NCBI RefSeq assembly: GCF_963678635.1
Contig: NC_087066.1
Location: 26,751,453-26,815,452 of the forward strand
Source: Symsagittifera roscoffensis
Lineage: Eukaryota > Xenacoelomorpha > Acoela > Convolutidae
DNA length: 64,000 bases
Direction: 5' to 3'
The notes beneath the pieces were generated by a model that ran no database searches, had not been told where the DNA came from, and worked only from the letters and a program-made list of their open reading frames with translations. The stretch's first letter is position 1, and each line of letters opens with the position of its first letter. A program made the position numbers and the translations under genes. Positions 12,041 through 23,600 of this stretch are shown piece by piece.

Positions 12041-12960
12041 TTCTCAGAAAGCCGTGGCAAAAACTTCAAAACTTCCTGCAAAAATCACTTCCTTGCAAAC
12101 CATTCAAATGTAAAAGGTCTTTAGAACTATGCCGTTTTTTATCGGTGTTTCTCGTACCTAGATCACCCGCGTCATGGTTTTATTCTAGTATCTCATTTTC
12201 CTGACTCCCGAGAACTTTAGTTTTCCAATTTGGTCTTCAAGAGTTAATTGAATAGGCTTAGCTTAATATTTGCTGCAGTGCATTTAAGTGCTCCAATTCT
12301 CCGTATCGTCAACACGCATTTCTGCCATCCAAAACTATTTGAAAAAAAATACCAGAATCCAAAAAAAAACAAAGTCCTTTAAAATTCATTCTTAAATTTT
12401 TGACGGTTTCTTGAAAACAATGCTCGTAAGTAAAGCTACCAGAGAAACTTAATCAGCTAAGCTAAAACAAACATTTTAACTTTTTTGATTTTTTTTGAGG
12501 TAAACCAGAGATCAACTAATGACTCAGCATGTGCGAATATCTCTTCATGTTTTGTCGAAGTACATAAGAGCACAAACAATAACGCTAACACCATGCTAAG
12601 TGCAAAATAAGAAAAAGAGATATTACCTTCTCGAAAAGACAGGTGTTCGCAGCAGTCTCGCTTTTTTGGCGTTACTCGCGATGTTTTTGGTTAAAAGCAC
12701 CTCGCTTGGAGGTGCTAGCAAAGTTATACTTCGAGTTGAAGCTACACACTACTATGCTTTATATGGCTAAGCACAGTCAGAAAAAGATCATTGATTGCTT
12801 TTATAAATTTTATTACTGAGTCATAAACTATCATTGTCTGAAGTAACGACAGACTCTTTTGTTTTCACAAATAACTTGTAACTCTTTTTTTTACTTTTGA
12901 GTCTGAATACTTTTTCTCTTTTTTCATGTTTGTATCTTGAGAACGAAAAACTAGCGTAAC
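12041..12960. other. Upstream region of the four-pass gene; one small perfect hairpin
   Basis: No exon was identified. At 12697-12717 the sequence agcacctc-gcttg-gaggtgct forms a perfect 8-bp stem. Its role is unknown. Confidence 0.45.
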
Positions 12961-14162
12961 ATGATTTTTTCTTGCACTAAAGCTTCAAAGCAATTTTCAA
13001 TTATTTTTTTCTGCGTAATTTTGATAGCAATTTCGTTTGTTCTTCTGCTTCTTGAACAGAAGCGATGGCGCGATGATGATTGGGAGTTTAAAAAACAAAG
13101 CGACCAGAACTTGACACTTATTAACGTGTATTTGGATCAAAATAAAATAGACAAAATCCAGAATGTTGTATCAGTTCTTAGAATTGTGCTAACCAGTTCT
13201 TTATGTATAACAATTATCATATCTTTTGTCACCATAGTTTTCCAAATTGTTCATCAAGCCACCAAACTGGGCTCAAAGTGCGCAAAATTTAGTTTTGCTG
13301 TTTTCATATTTGCTTTATTGGGCTTCGGATTATCTCTGTTCTGCCAGTTTTCGATAATTTTCCTCGAAAAACTTCAAACTTCCGAGGAAAAATGGAACAT
13401 GATACTCATTTCTGTTTTTATGGCTGTGACCTTGTTATTAACATGCGTAGTTATAGTTGGTGTCGTTATTTACTTATGCATATCCTGTGAAAAGATGGCT
13501 TATGGGTTGAACAAAAGCGAAACAAGTGAAAAGATTTCAAAGCCGGAAGTTCCTCTTAGGATTCCAAATGGTCATTTGGCTCAAAGTCAAGAGAAGAGTG
13601 CCGAGCTGGAATCGGCGCTGAATGGGGCTCAGAGTAGGGTATCCCAGACACTGCCCAAGATGAGACATAGCAAGTTCATCGAAGCCAATGGTAACTTAAT
13701 TTTTCAGCATCCAAATCGCCCTGAAAGTATCTAAATCTTTTTTGGCGGATTTTTTTTTTCAAATTTTTATCTAATAATTGTGTCATTTTAAATTTTTAAA
13801 TTCTTACGCGTAAACTGAAATTATTGCTTGAAAAAATAAAATAAATGATAAGTTGGTTCATGAAAAAAAATTACTTTTAGAGAAAAACCTGACATTTTTT
13901 TTCTAAGTTTATGAATAATTTCGATCTTATTTCAGCCGTTTTGACCCAATCCACACCTGTTTCTCCAACTTCTCCCATGAGTGGGGTAGGCTCAACGGCA
14001 GCCCAGAGGCAACAGAGTTACCCTCATTTTGCATTCACGAATGAGGGACTGGCCGCTTCCCAGTTTTTCCAGCACCCGTCCGAGTCCATGAGCAACGTGA
14101 ACAAGAGCTCTGAGAGTGTCCCCAGAATGCTGGCTGAAGGCGGGATGGCGACTCTTGTATAA
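12961..14162 (+). CDS. Four-pass membrane protein with PDZ-ligand-like C-terminus, two exons
   Basis: Exon 1 is 12961-13690 and exon 2 is 13936-14162; the donor is GTAACT at 13691 and the acceptor is atttcag at 13935. The phase-1 join keeps the frame and gives about 318 residues. Hydrophobic segments lie at roughly residues 12-31, 72-97, 107-134 and 146-175, with short cytosolic N-terminus, an outer loop holding a possible N-glycosylation site (N50-L-T), and a long Ser/Gln-rich cytosolic tail. The last residues ATLV fit a class I PDZ ligand (S/T-x-V). This is the layout of claudin/PMP22/MARVEL-like tetraspan proteins, but the claudin W-GLW-C-C loop is absent, so I give no family name. Without splicing, the frame would end 14 residues later at 13734. 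An adjacent junctional or scaffold role is inference only. Confidence 0.7.
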
Positions 14163-14181
14163 AATAATTTGTCTCGATAGT

Positions 14182-14228
14182 AATAAAATTAAAATTTATT
14201 CAATTCTCAAAAATTATTTATAAATAAA
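14182..14228 (+). promoter_or_regulatory. Polyadenylation signals of the four-pass gene
   Basis: AATAAA occurs at 14182-14187 and again at 14223-14228, 20 and 61 bases after the stop codon. Confidence 0.6.
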
Positions 14229-14439
14229 ATGTTTATTTGAGTTCCTTTTTTGAGCCTACATCGTGTTTTCACCAACCAAAAGCATTCGGAATAAAAGCCT
14301 CAGTCACTCCAGAAAATGTCATCATAGAACGAGGTCATATCACTTCCTAAAGATGAGCCGAAAGCAGAATTTTTCCTTAATTACCTTTATTTAAAAAAGA
14401 ATTGATTTATCGCTGAATTAGGACTTGTATTTTTTCGAC

Positions 14440-16490
14440 CGAACGTTCAATGTCGTTTTCCTCCACTTTTGTTTTCATCCTGATTTCCAAATTCACTAAA
14501 CTCAAGCTACTATGACCTAAAATGGAAACCCGTGACAAGTTCCATATATCAGACAACTTGAAGAGTGATACGAACTGCTGAAATCAGCGCGAAGCCTTGA
14601 AAGCTCCGACTGCTCTTAAACGTGTATGAAGTAGTTTTCAATAAAAAAAATTGACAGATTTTGAAAATTTTCCACCACAAGCTATGAAATGAGAAAAATT
14701 ATATATTTTGCACCTAGTAGTGCTTTAATTAAAATAAAAAGATTTCAATACTGTTAAATTTCACTTTCCATAACTATTTAGAGCATGACTATTTAGTCAC
14801 AGAGATTTTTAAAACTATTTGCAGTAAGCAAAAAGCAACAAAACGTTGAAAAAATTAGTATCATAACAGTCTGTAATGAAGTTTCCAACTGATTAACGTT
14901 AAATCAAAAATGATTTAGCTGAGCGACCATAGTTTATTAGATTCGATTTTCTACTTTTAATTGAAAGGAAAACTAAAGTTTAATGTGCTGATTGCTTACA
15001 CTGATTCGTTGTTTCTATACATGAGATAACAGGACACTTATCTTTAAAGCAGTACTTTCACTTTTGAGTTTTTATAAATGCTAAGAACTTCCCTTTTCTG
15101 CATCTTCCCTTTTCTGAATCTACAACAGCTAGACCAATCGCCCAGCCCTCCCCCCAAAAACTAGAATGTTATAAATAACTAATTGATGTCATCGCAGCTT
15201 TTATTCAATTGATTCGGAACTTCGAAAAGAAAATGGTTTTGAAAAGCTTCAAACTTCTTAGATACCAGAAAAGTCACATGTTTCAACTTATACATGCAAA
15301 AAAAAAACAATTTTTTAACAACAAGAAGTATTTAGTGGAAAAACCTCTAGTTCATAGCTGCAAAATTTGTTTTTAACTTGAAAAAGTTGAAAGTTATTTT
15401 CATCGCACGTCTTTCTATTTCAGACAAAAAGTTGTGTGCAGACTTGTTTTTGTTTTTTTTAACTGCAAAAGCGAGCTCGTTGTTGTGACTTCTCGAGATT
15501 ATACGCTTTAACGCTAATTTAAGACTCACTAAACTCAAGCTCTCATATCCTAAAAGGGAAATCTTGAAAAAGTGAGACAAAACTGCTCGCATCAGCGCCT
15601 TGAAGCTTTAAACGCTCCGACTGTCCTTACACGGGTATGAAATAGTTTTGAATTAAACAAATTGATAGCTTTTTCAAAAATTTTCCACCGCCAGCTACGA
15701 AATGAGAAAATTTGCATATTTTGCAAGTAGTAATGCTTTAATTAGATTGAAAGTATTTCAATACTCTTAGTATCAGTTTCCACGACTATTTAGAGCATGA
15801 CTATTTAGTCAGAGAGTGTTTTTTTACTATTTGCTGTAAGCAAAAAGCAGTAAAAGATTGAACAATTTATTATCATAAAGAGTCTGTAATAAAGTTTCGA
15901 GCTAAGTAACGTTAACCAAAAAAAAATATATAGCTGAGCAACCATAGTTTATTAGATTCGATTCTTCTTATTTTAATTGAATGGAAAACAAAAACTGCAT
16001 GGGCTAATTGCTTATCCTGATTCGTTGTTTTTATATCTGAGATAACAGGAAACTTATAGTTTTATAATCGGGTGCTGTAAATTTGTCACGGATTGATTCA
16101 GAGCTACTGAAATTCATGAATACTAAAAATTTCCAAACCTTTCGCTGCCTCTACAGCAGTTAAACCAATCCATCTCCAAAAAAATTGCTAGAATATTTTA
16201 AATAACTAACTGATAGCATCACAACTTTTGTTCACTTGATTCAAAATTTTGAAAAGAAAATGGCTTTAAAAAGCTTCAAACTTCCTTGATACCAGAGAAG
16301 TCATATGTCTCAACTTATACATGCAATAAAACAATTTTCTTAACATCAAGAAGTATATAGTGGAAAAACTTCTACTTCATAGCTTCAATATTTGTCTTTA
16401 CCTTGAAAACAGTGAAAATTAATTTCATTGCACGTCTTTCTATTCCAGACAAAAAGTTGTATGTAGATACAAATATATCGCACGATAATT
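14440..16490 (+). repeat. Repeat family B: tandem pair of about 1.0-kb units
   Basis: Landmarks repeat at an offset of 1012-1023 bases: 'gctccgactg' (14607, 15616), 'gagcatgactatttagtca' (14781, 15793), 'catagtttattagattcgat' (14929, 15943), 'cttatacatgcaa' (about 15287, 16313) and 'gcacgtctttctatt.cagac' (about 15405, 16431). Shorter pieces of the same family occur near 16900, 39905-40560 and 43790-43860. No ORF is conserved between copies, so this is a non-coding mobile or duplicated repeat. Confidence 0.8.
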
Positions 16491-17605
16491 CTTGTAATTT
16501 AGTCAAAATGACAATAACCCATCCCCATCACAATCTAAAAAACCATATTTAACAAGTCTTTAAGGTCTTCTGAGATAGTAAAAAACATACCAGATAATAG
16601 TGGCTCAACTCAAGCTCGAATTTTATTGGAAGGAAAAAAACGGCCGAGCAAATTAGTCCTTCATTTTTATAGAACAAAAATTTTAAAAGGAAATGCTAAA
16701 ATATTGTCGATTTAGGATAAATGGATGATTTTAGGCGCTGAAGTTTTTGAAACTTTTGATGATTCATATTGCCTTTCCCTCAAATTATTCTGAGTGCGGT
16801 TGCATGAAAAATGCTACTTTGTCCAGTACAGACGAACTGATTACATAGAAAAATTCTATTGGCATGTTTCAAGATTTATTTTTGATCTAAAATGTTTTCA
16901 AAGCGTAGAAAAAGTTAATAAATTATTTCAATAGCAAATTTTCCTATTCCAGACAAAAAGATGATTTGCAAAGTCTCGGTTTCTCTGAGATTGATATGTC
17001 AAGCGGATATTTATGAGAGCTAATTTTTTTCTCTTCTTTTGAGTGAATTGCATTGATAACGCCTCGTTTATAAATCTGAAATGCCTATTCCATCTTATAA
17101 TTCATTTGCTTTTTTGTTTTTGTCCAATTTTTTTTCCGAAAAACTTCGAATTTAAAGTCCGTTTTTAAAAAGTTGTTCTGTACCTTTAGAACGCGACATT
17201 AGAGATGATTAAGGCGCGTATAGGGTTGATTAGGTTGCTATATACTTCACTCTCTAACGCGTAAGCAGGAAGGTAATCTGGCTTGGAGTTGCTAACAATT
17301 AAAATCAAGCAGGCTATTATTGTTACTGACGTTACCATTAAAATACAGGAAATCTATCACTCTCTACTTTATATTTTCCATGGAAAGATGATTTATTAAA
17401 CGTCTCATTTTTCTATAAAAAGTATCTCAATAAAACAAGTTTTATATAAAACAATTTCATAACTTTTTAAACTAAAAACTATTCAACGGACAGTGTGGAG
17501 CAGTCAAAACATGTCAAGTTTTGCTCTGTTGCGAGCAGTCTCGTTTCCATATATCTTTCAATAGCGTAGAGTTGCTTCCATATGTCTGGAACAAAAGCAA
17601 CAGGG
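16491..17605. other. No gene seen; left flank of the LTR element
   Basis: AT-rich. One further scrap of family B sits near 16890-16970 ('attccagacaaaaag'). Nothing else is supported. Confidence 0.5.
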
Positions 17606-18015
17606 TGGAACCTGATCTAAACTACATTTTATGATTGGATAAATTAGATATTTTACCACTGTAAAGTATTTAATATTAACCAATCATGATCCATCTAACT
17701 AACAACCCACTTATTTGTAAGTGCTGAAATTACTTGTAATTTCAGCACCAGAGAGATTTGAATTTAACTTAGAAATTAGTTGCCTCTCCAAGAGAACTTC
17801 AGCAGCCGCAATAAACCAGTATACCCTAGATCTATTGAGCCTAGCAGAGACTAGTTAAACAACCTGAGACTAGATAGTATAAGAGTAAGATTAGGATCGG
17901 TATTAGACTAAGAAGTTGCACGAATCTATCCGGCCGAAAATAAGATAGCGTGACGAGCAGACGGTGTACCCTATCCGAAATTACTCTATGAGTTAAGACC
18001 ATCGATTATAACTCA
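17606..18015 (+). repeat. 5' LTR of the large element
   Basis: 410 bases, TG...CA. Compared with the 3' LTR I count two single-base differences (A/G in 'aaca(a/g)cctgag' and in 'atcg(a/g)ttata') plus one rearranged block. At 17721-17748 there is a perfect hairpin: 13-bp arms gtgctgaaattac / gtaatttcagcac around TT. Confidence 0.93.
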
Positions 18016-18017
18016 TC

Positions 18018-18035
18018 TGGTGCGACCATAAGTCT
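18018..18035 (+). promoter_or_regulatory. Probable primer-binding site
   Basis: TGGTGCGACCATAAG begins two bases after the 5' LTR. The TGG start matches the complement of a tRNA 3' CCA end, as expected for a tRNA-primed retroelement. I cannot name the tRNA. Confidence 0.6.
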
Positions 18036-18102
18036 CGAACAAGACCTTAATAGCTTAGAAATAACCAAAAATAGATTAGAATTTAGACAAAACATTTTTA
18101 AA

Positions 18103-18336
18103 ATGTTACACGACGATAATTTAATCGAAATGTCTCTACGACCTAATAGATCAGAGCCAATATTCCGAACGATAATAGAACTACCCGGAATTGGAAGAAG
18201 ACCGCGAACCAGAGACGACATACGACAAAGTAGAAAGTTACCAAATAGTTATATGATAGTACGGCAAAAGCCAACACAAACTTTTATATTTAGAATTTTA
18301 GTAGCAATGAATTTAGATTTTCATTTACAAACATAA
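18103..18336 (+). CDS. Leader ORF (ORF0), unknown function
   Basis: ATG at 18103, stop TAA at 18334-18336, 77 residues. The frame is also open upstream through the primer site and into the 5' LTR, so the coding stretch is at least 107 codons if another start is used. The product is charged, with an N-terminal helix-like part (FKMLHDDNLIEMSLRP) and an Arg-rich middle (GIGRRPRTRDDIRQSRK), suggesting nucleic-acid contact. It sits between the primer site and gag, where a packaging signal is usual. I do not recognise it; chance openness is possible but composition looks coding. Confidence 0.4.
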   Translation: MLHDDNLIEMSLRPNRSEPIFRTIIELPGIGRRPRTRDDIRQSRKLPNSYMIVRQKPTQTFIFRILVAMNLDFHLQT

Positions 18337-18663
18337 AATCTTGAAGTCAATCTTCATAATCATTTCAGGCGCTAAACAAAACTATTAATATAAAATAACG
18401 ATTGATAAAAAGATCTCAGATCGTTTTCCTAAAATTCTGCAGTATTATATAAAACATGTTTGGAAAATATTTATTGAAAATCAAAACAAAAATTAGTAGC
18501 ATGACAATAAACTGTTAGTAATCATAAAATCATCAGTTGTCCCAGCTTCATCACCTAAAACATAACAGCAATCATAAGCTCACTAATATCATTAAAACAC
18601 TAAATCTTTTTCTTAAACAAATTTAAACCATTTTAAACTTAAATTCACTTATTTTTAAAATCA

Positions 18664-18748
18664 GATCATCAAGGCTTATCCTTGGATCTTAATTAATTTT
18701 CTATTTAATTAAATGTAAAACTTGATCATCAAGGCCTATCCTTGGATC
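18664..18748 (+). repeat. Two identical-type hairpins, 60 bases apart, in the element leader
   Basis: At 18664-18688 and 18724-18748, 'gatcatcaagg' is followed by five bases and 'ccttggatc', giving a stem of gatc/gatc and caagg/ccttg with a two-base bulge. The copies differ in a single loop base (t/c). Downstream, the phrase 'ct(c)caaccct' with a preceding 'tcgat' recurs near 18811, 19022 and 19137. Leader hairpin pairs of this sort suit RNA dimerisation or packaging; that role is inference. Confidence 0.6.
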
Positions 18749-19265
18749 AAAAAGAACAATTTTGTTCTCCCCCACCCACTTAGCTAGTGTCTAACGACCT
18801 CAAACGTCGATTCACTATCCAACCCTTTCAAAAAACCCAAGACTAATAGAAATTTTTGAACAAAACTAATCATTCAAATTAGGATAAACAGTGAAAAACT
18901 TCGGTTATTCATCCTTCACTTGAACCCTCCTCTTATCAGACCCAGGATAAATCTTAGACTTAGTAAGTTTAAAATAGTATCTAACGAACTACTCGCGTTC
19001 TAATTATACCTGAACCTTGTGGATCGATTTACTATTCTCCAACCCTTGAACACAATCACTACCCCTAAATAAGATTAACTAAGTTAACACCTTAGCTTAT
19101 ACTAGCCACGAGAAAGTAAAAAATCATTCTTCGGAATCGATATACTTTTCTCTCCAACCCTGAACAAATAGACCCAGGTTAAGCTAACCAAAAAATCGTA
19201 AGGACTATTAATTTAAGAAAATAGAAATCATCTAACAACTTTTTGCATCCGTCATCCTAAACCTT

Positions 19266-19733
19266 ATGTCATTTAAAAATCTAGGAAAAAAACAAACAAT
19301 CGTTTTTCACAACTGTGAAATAGATAACAAAAAATACGACCTTGTAATCACACCTCATACACAAACAGTTGGATATGTTAGAACAAAACGACAAACACTA
19401 AAAAAGAAAATAATAACCAAACAAAGACAAATAACACGAAAAAGATTTTCCAAAAATAGAAACGCATTTTCAGAATCAGAAGCCAGCAATTTGGACGAAC
19501 TTTATAAATTAAAAGAATCTATAGATAAAAATTGCCCCATTCACGATCAATTATATTTTTCAGACTCAGAAACAACTTCAAATTCATCAAAAAGAGGAAA
19601 AAGAAGAATAAAAAAGCAATATAAACACAAACCAGTACACTTGTATAATTGGAATCAACCAATTAGACACATCGATAATTACCTATTAACAGTCATTAAA
19701 CAAAAAAGTGAGCCAAACACACACTCCAAGTGA
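19266..19733 (+). CDS. ORF1 of large LTR element: basic protein, possible gag N-terminus
   Basis: ATG at 19266, 155 codons, stop TGA at 19731. Lys/Arg-rich (KKKIITKQRQITRKRFSKNR; later KRGKRRIKKQYKH). Its end overlaps, in another frame, the open stretch that leads into gag (from about 19708), so it is either a separate small ORF read before gag or the true gag N-terminus cut off by a frame change near 19720. No domain recognised. Confidence 0.5.
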   Translation: MSFKNLGKKQTIVFHNCEIDNKKYDLVITPHTQTVGYVRTKRQTLKKKIITKQRQITRKRFSKNRNAFSESEASNLDELYKLKESIDKNCPIHDQLYFSDSETTSNSSKRGKRRIKKQYKHKPVHLYNWNQPIRHIDNYLLTVIKQKSEPNTHSK

Positions 19734-22700
19734 AGATAGTCCAGATGATGATGATATCTACCCCTTCCTCGTAGATGCACCCGATAATAGAGGACAACAT
19801 GATCTTTGCAAGAATTTCCTCCTAAATTTGTTTGAACCCGGAATCAGCCCATGTAAAGCAGAGTTCCCAGACGTAAAAATCAAAAGACAAATTATTGATC
19901 ACTAACTGAAATATATATGTAATTTAACACAACAATACGGAATCTACACCATAGAATTCAGTACACCAAACCCGAATCACCGCAGATATGTAATTCAAAC
20001 AGACGATCTTGACTTAGAATTTTCAAAAGTATTCTTAGAATAAATAAAAAGCATACAATATCATAACTCACAAAGAGCAAACTCCATATTTACTAATGAA
20101 GTTTTTGCAATAATATATAGTTATATTTCAATATTAGAAAACGAAACCCCAATCTCAAATGTCTCACCGACAGAGACATCCAAACATATAAGGGTACGAC
20201 ATGAAATCAGACTATTTTCAACTTTCCTACATATAATTAAAGAAAATTTCACTAAAGATGAAGTTTCACAACATACAAAACATGACTTACAAAAAATTTT
20301 GGCATGGCTTATAATAGATTATTTCACACAGAATATAGATTTAATTTCACAAGCAAGAAAAAATTTTAAACCTCAAAATTCAAACGATGATACCGCCATC
20401 ACAGAACAATCAGACTACATTTGGGACCCCGAATGGTCTCATTATGCATTCATAAATATCCCACAATCAATCTCAAGTCGAGCAATAAGTACAATATCTT
20501 ATGCAAGAGATTATGTAAGAGTAGTACCATTAACCATTGATGCAACACCATTAAACTACAACACATTTTTACCTGATACGCGAAATAACAGTTTAAATTC
20601 GACCGTCATACACACTGAAAACCTTAATGGAACTAGGAATCTCACTCAACAAGATATTCAAACACCATCACACTTCATAAATGAAGAGATCGTCCAAACA
20701 ACAACAACTACACAACAAAGTATTTCACCGATACGTCCAAATTTAACAACACCAAGAAATACAAACACTTCACTAGCACAGGTAACCTTACAATCAACCG
20801 TTAAACCTTCGGTTGCTCCAAAATATTCACAAATGGATTATCAAACATATAGACCCATGACAATACCGTCAAAAACACGCAGAACATTCACAAGAAACAC
20901 TTTTGCGGAACACAATTATAATTACACAAATTCATCAAAAACAAACTATCCTCCACGAAAAAACAATAATAACCCGATAAGATCTCAATATTGGGATAAT
21001 CCAATGGCAACAACCAACTCAGTAAATTTTCAAACTAATTCACATCCTCCACAGGATCGTAGTGAAAATTACCCATTCTTTCAACAGAACAAAAATAAAA
21101 AACAAGCACCTCATCAAACGGATTATCTATCCTCTGATGATGATTATTTACAACCAGATATATTTGCACCATACACTCAAGAATATCGTGGACAAAGAGT
21201 GCAGAAACCACATACATATCATAGAATTTTTTCTCCACACCCAATAGATACACAAAATCAACAACCAATACAAATGCAAAACCCAATTAATACACAATCT
21301 TTTCAACCAATTCAGCCAGAAAACCCAATGATTACACACTCGTATCAACCAACACAAATGCAAAATGAAATACCACTCCCATATTACCTTCAACAACACG
21401 AAATAACAAAAAATCAACTTTCAAATTTTTCACAAATGCCAAATGCCGCAGAATCATTACAAATGACAATGAATGCATACCTTATGGGTGGATCATCAAT
21501 AACATCAAACAAACCATTAATGGTATTCACAGGAACAGACCCTGAATATTCTGTAGAAGATTATTTAAATGCAGTAACAGCAAATTTAATTTTAAATATA
21601 GGACCTGAACCAATTAATACGCTACTACATCAAAATTGGATACATCGTCGCACAGCGTTGATACAGACAACCCTAGACGGCGCAGCCCAAAAATGGTTTT
21701 CAGTATTGCCTATAGAAATAAAATCAAATTGAAAAATATTTACACAAGAATTTTCAAAAATGTTTGACTCCGAAAGAAACAAACAACAACAAAGAGTTTT
21801 ATGTAATGAAATTCGCAGATTACCAAATGAAACCATCAAACAATTAGCAGTACGTATCGAAACACTAGTTCGAAAAGCATATTCATTAAATACACACGAC
21901 TATAAAAACACAAAAATGACAGAAATCTTAATGATGACCTTAACACCTCAATTAAGGAAAATAGCAATAAAAAAGAGAGCATCCCATGCCTCCTCAATTC
22001 GAGAGCCCGATTTAGATTTTCGAAAACTAGTAGACAAACTAGAGCAAAAAGAAAATCTGAAATTACAATATGTTAATCGAATTGAAACAAATACCACAAA
22101 TATCAACAATATACAGGAATCAGATACACACCTCGTTGAAAAAATCACTGAAATACTCAATATTTATGAAAAACACCCAAACTTTAAAGGCAAACCATCT
22201 TTCAAAAAATGGTGTAATTATTGACGACGATACGGACATAGTATTTCTGAATGTAGACAAAAACAACAGGACAATCAAAACAAACCTCAAAAATATAAAG
22301 AACCAAATAAATCATTCTATCAATACATGAAGAAAGATCAAAATCTACCAAACAAAAATGTATACAGCAACAACAGTTCAGGAAAACCACTTCCGAACAA
22401 TACCAATTACACGAGAACTCAATCACCATTTAACTCAAGTTATAGAGGAAGATCACCAGAACGAAGATATAAACAAAATTCGTCACAAAATCATTACAAT
22501 AGACCAAATAGTCGAAATAACTACTCCAGATCAAATTCGAATACAACACAATTTGTTTCTAGATATAATTCCCAATCAAGGAAAAAATAATATCCAAACA
22601 ATCAGTCACGAAACTCATCATATAATAGAAATAGAAACTACTCCAATAATCGAAATAGAAGTTATTCAAACAACCGAAATCAGAATTACCCGAACAATCG

Positions 22701-22968
22701 ATCAAGGAATAATTCAAATAACAGATCAAACTATAACAGACCAAACGATAATTATCAAAACAGATCACGAAACAATTCACAAAATCGACATTCAAGTTAT
22801 AATAATCGTTATAGAAATTATTCCCAATCACCACACAGAAATAATAACCATTATAATAATTCTAACAATCGCCACAGAAGTAGTACACTTAAACATTAAA
22901 GACATATTAATCACGTACAATCAAATCCAGAAACAACATCAGACCCCCAGGTATTGATGAAACAGTAA
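19708..22968 (+). pseudogene. gag: gag polyprotein, frame interrupted by stops
   Basis: One frame (codons starting at 19708, 20299, 21760, 22327) is open across 3.2 kb except for TAA at 19903, 20041, 22588 and 22897 and TGA at 21730 and 22222; the frame finally closes at 22966-22968. Order of parts: Gln/Asn/Pro-rich N-terminal half, a capsid-like helical region (about 21500-22050, with LDGAAQKWF and LRKIAIKKR), a CCHC zinc knuckle at about 22209-22250 (C-x2-stop-x4-H-x4-C: the TGA at 22222 falls on the second Cys position), and a long Asn/Arg/Ser/Tyr tail that should bind RNA. Gag packages the element RNA. No ATG was found for this frame near its 5' end; see the preceding ORF. Confidence 0.75.
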
Positions 22969-23600
22969 ATGACAAACTACTACTAAATCAAATAAACTGT
23001 GGATCATCAGATTCAGAAAGTGATACAGAAAACACTATCTCCATCAATATGATAGCAGTCGAAAATGACTACGAACCTATTATATATGAACAACCTTTTT
23101 CATCACATATATATGAAAATCAATTAGAACTCCTTCACAGTTATTATATTGAACCCATCCATTCCACACAAACGGCACAAGAAACTAACGAAATCAACAC
23201 TACAAATCAATCCAATGAAAATGACAAAACAAAATGCTTGAATACAAATCACATCTATCAAAATATAAAAAAAGAACAACGCAAAGAAAAAATTTGGACA
23301 ATACCATTTCTTTTAGAAAGTCCAAGAAACAAAGAATTTCAACTACCAGATCTTGAAATTGATTTTTTAATTGATTCAGGAGCAGAATCAAACATAATAA
23401 ACATTCCCACATGGAATGAGATAAAAACATTACACCCAAAACTAACACCTCTTGAAACCTCCAGTAAACTAGCAACAGCATAAGGATCAACATTGGTAAA
23501 CTATGGAAAAATTCAATTATTTCTTCTCCCCACAAGAACAATAGAGCAAAATAAAATTTTAAATAAACCATTTAAACAATATTTCATATCACTGATATTA
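22911..23600 (+). pseudogene. pol: pol: aspartic protease region
   Basis: The pol frame opens at 22911, 58 bases before the gag stop, in the -1 frame relative to gag, the usual arrangement for frameshift expression in Ty3/gypsy. The catalytic motif IDSGAESNII lies at about 23370-23400. TAA at 23481 interrupts the frame, which stays open afterwards until a frame change near 23583; the next segment (frame from 23585) carries the INIIGIPF-like strand-and-flap region typical of the end of retropepsins. This enzyme would cut Gag-Pol into mature parts. Confidence 0.7.

Noticed and set aside
12697-12717. Intrinsic terminator or histone-type stem-loop
   Set aside because: Perfect 8-bp stem but no U-tract context and not the histone consensus; eukaryotic setting.
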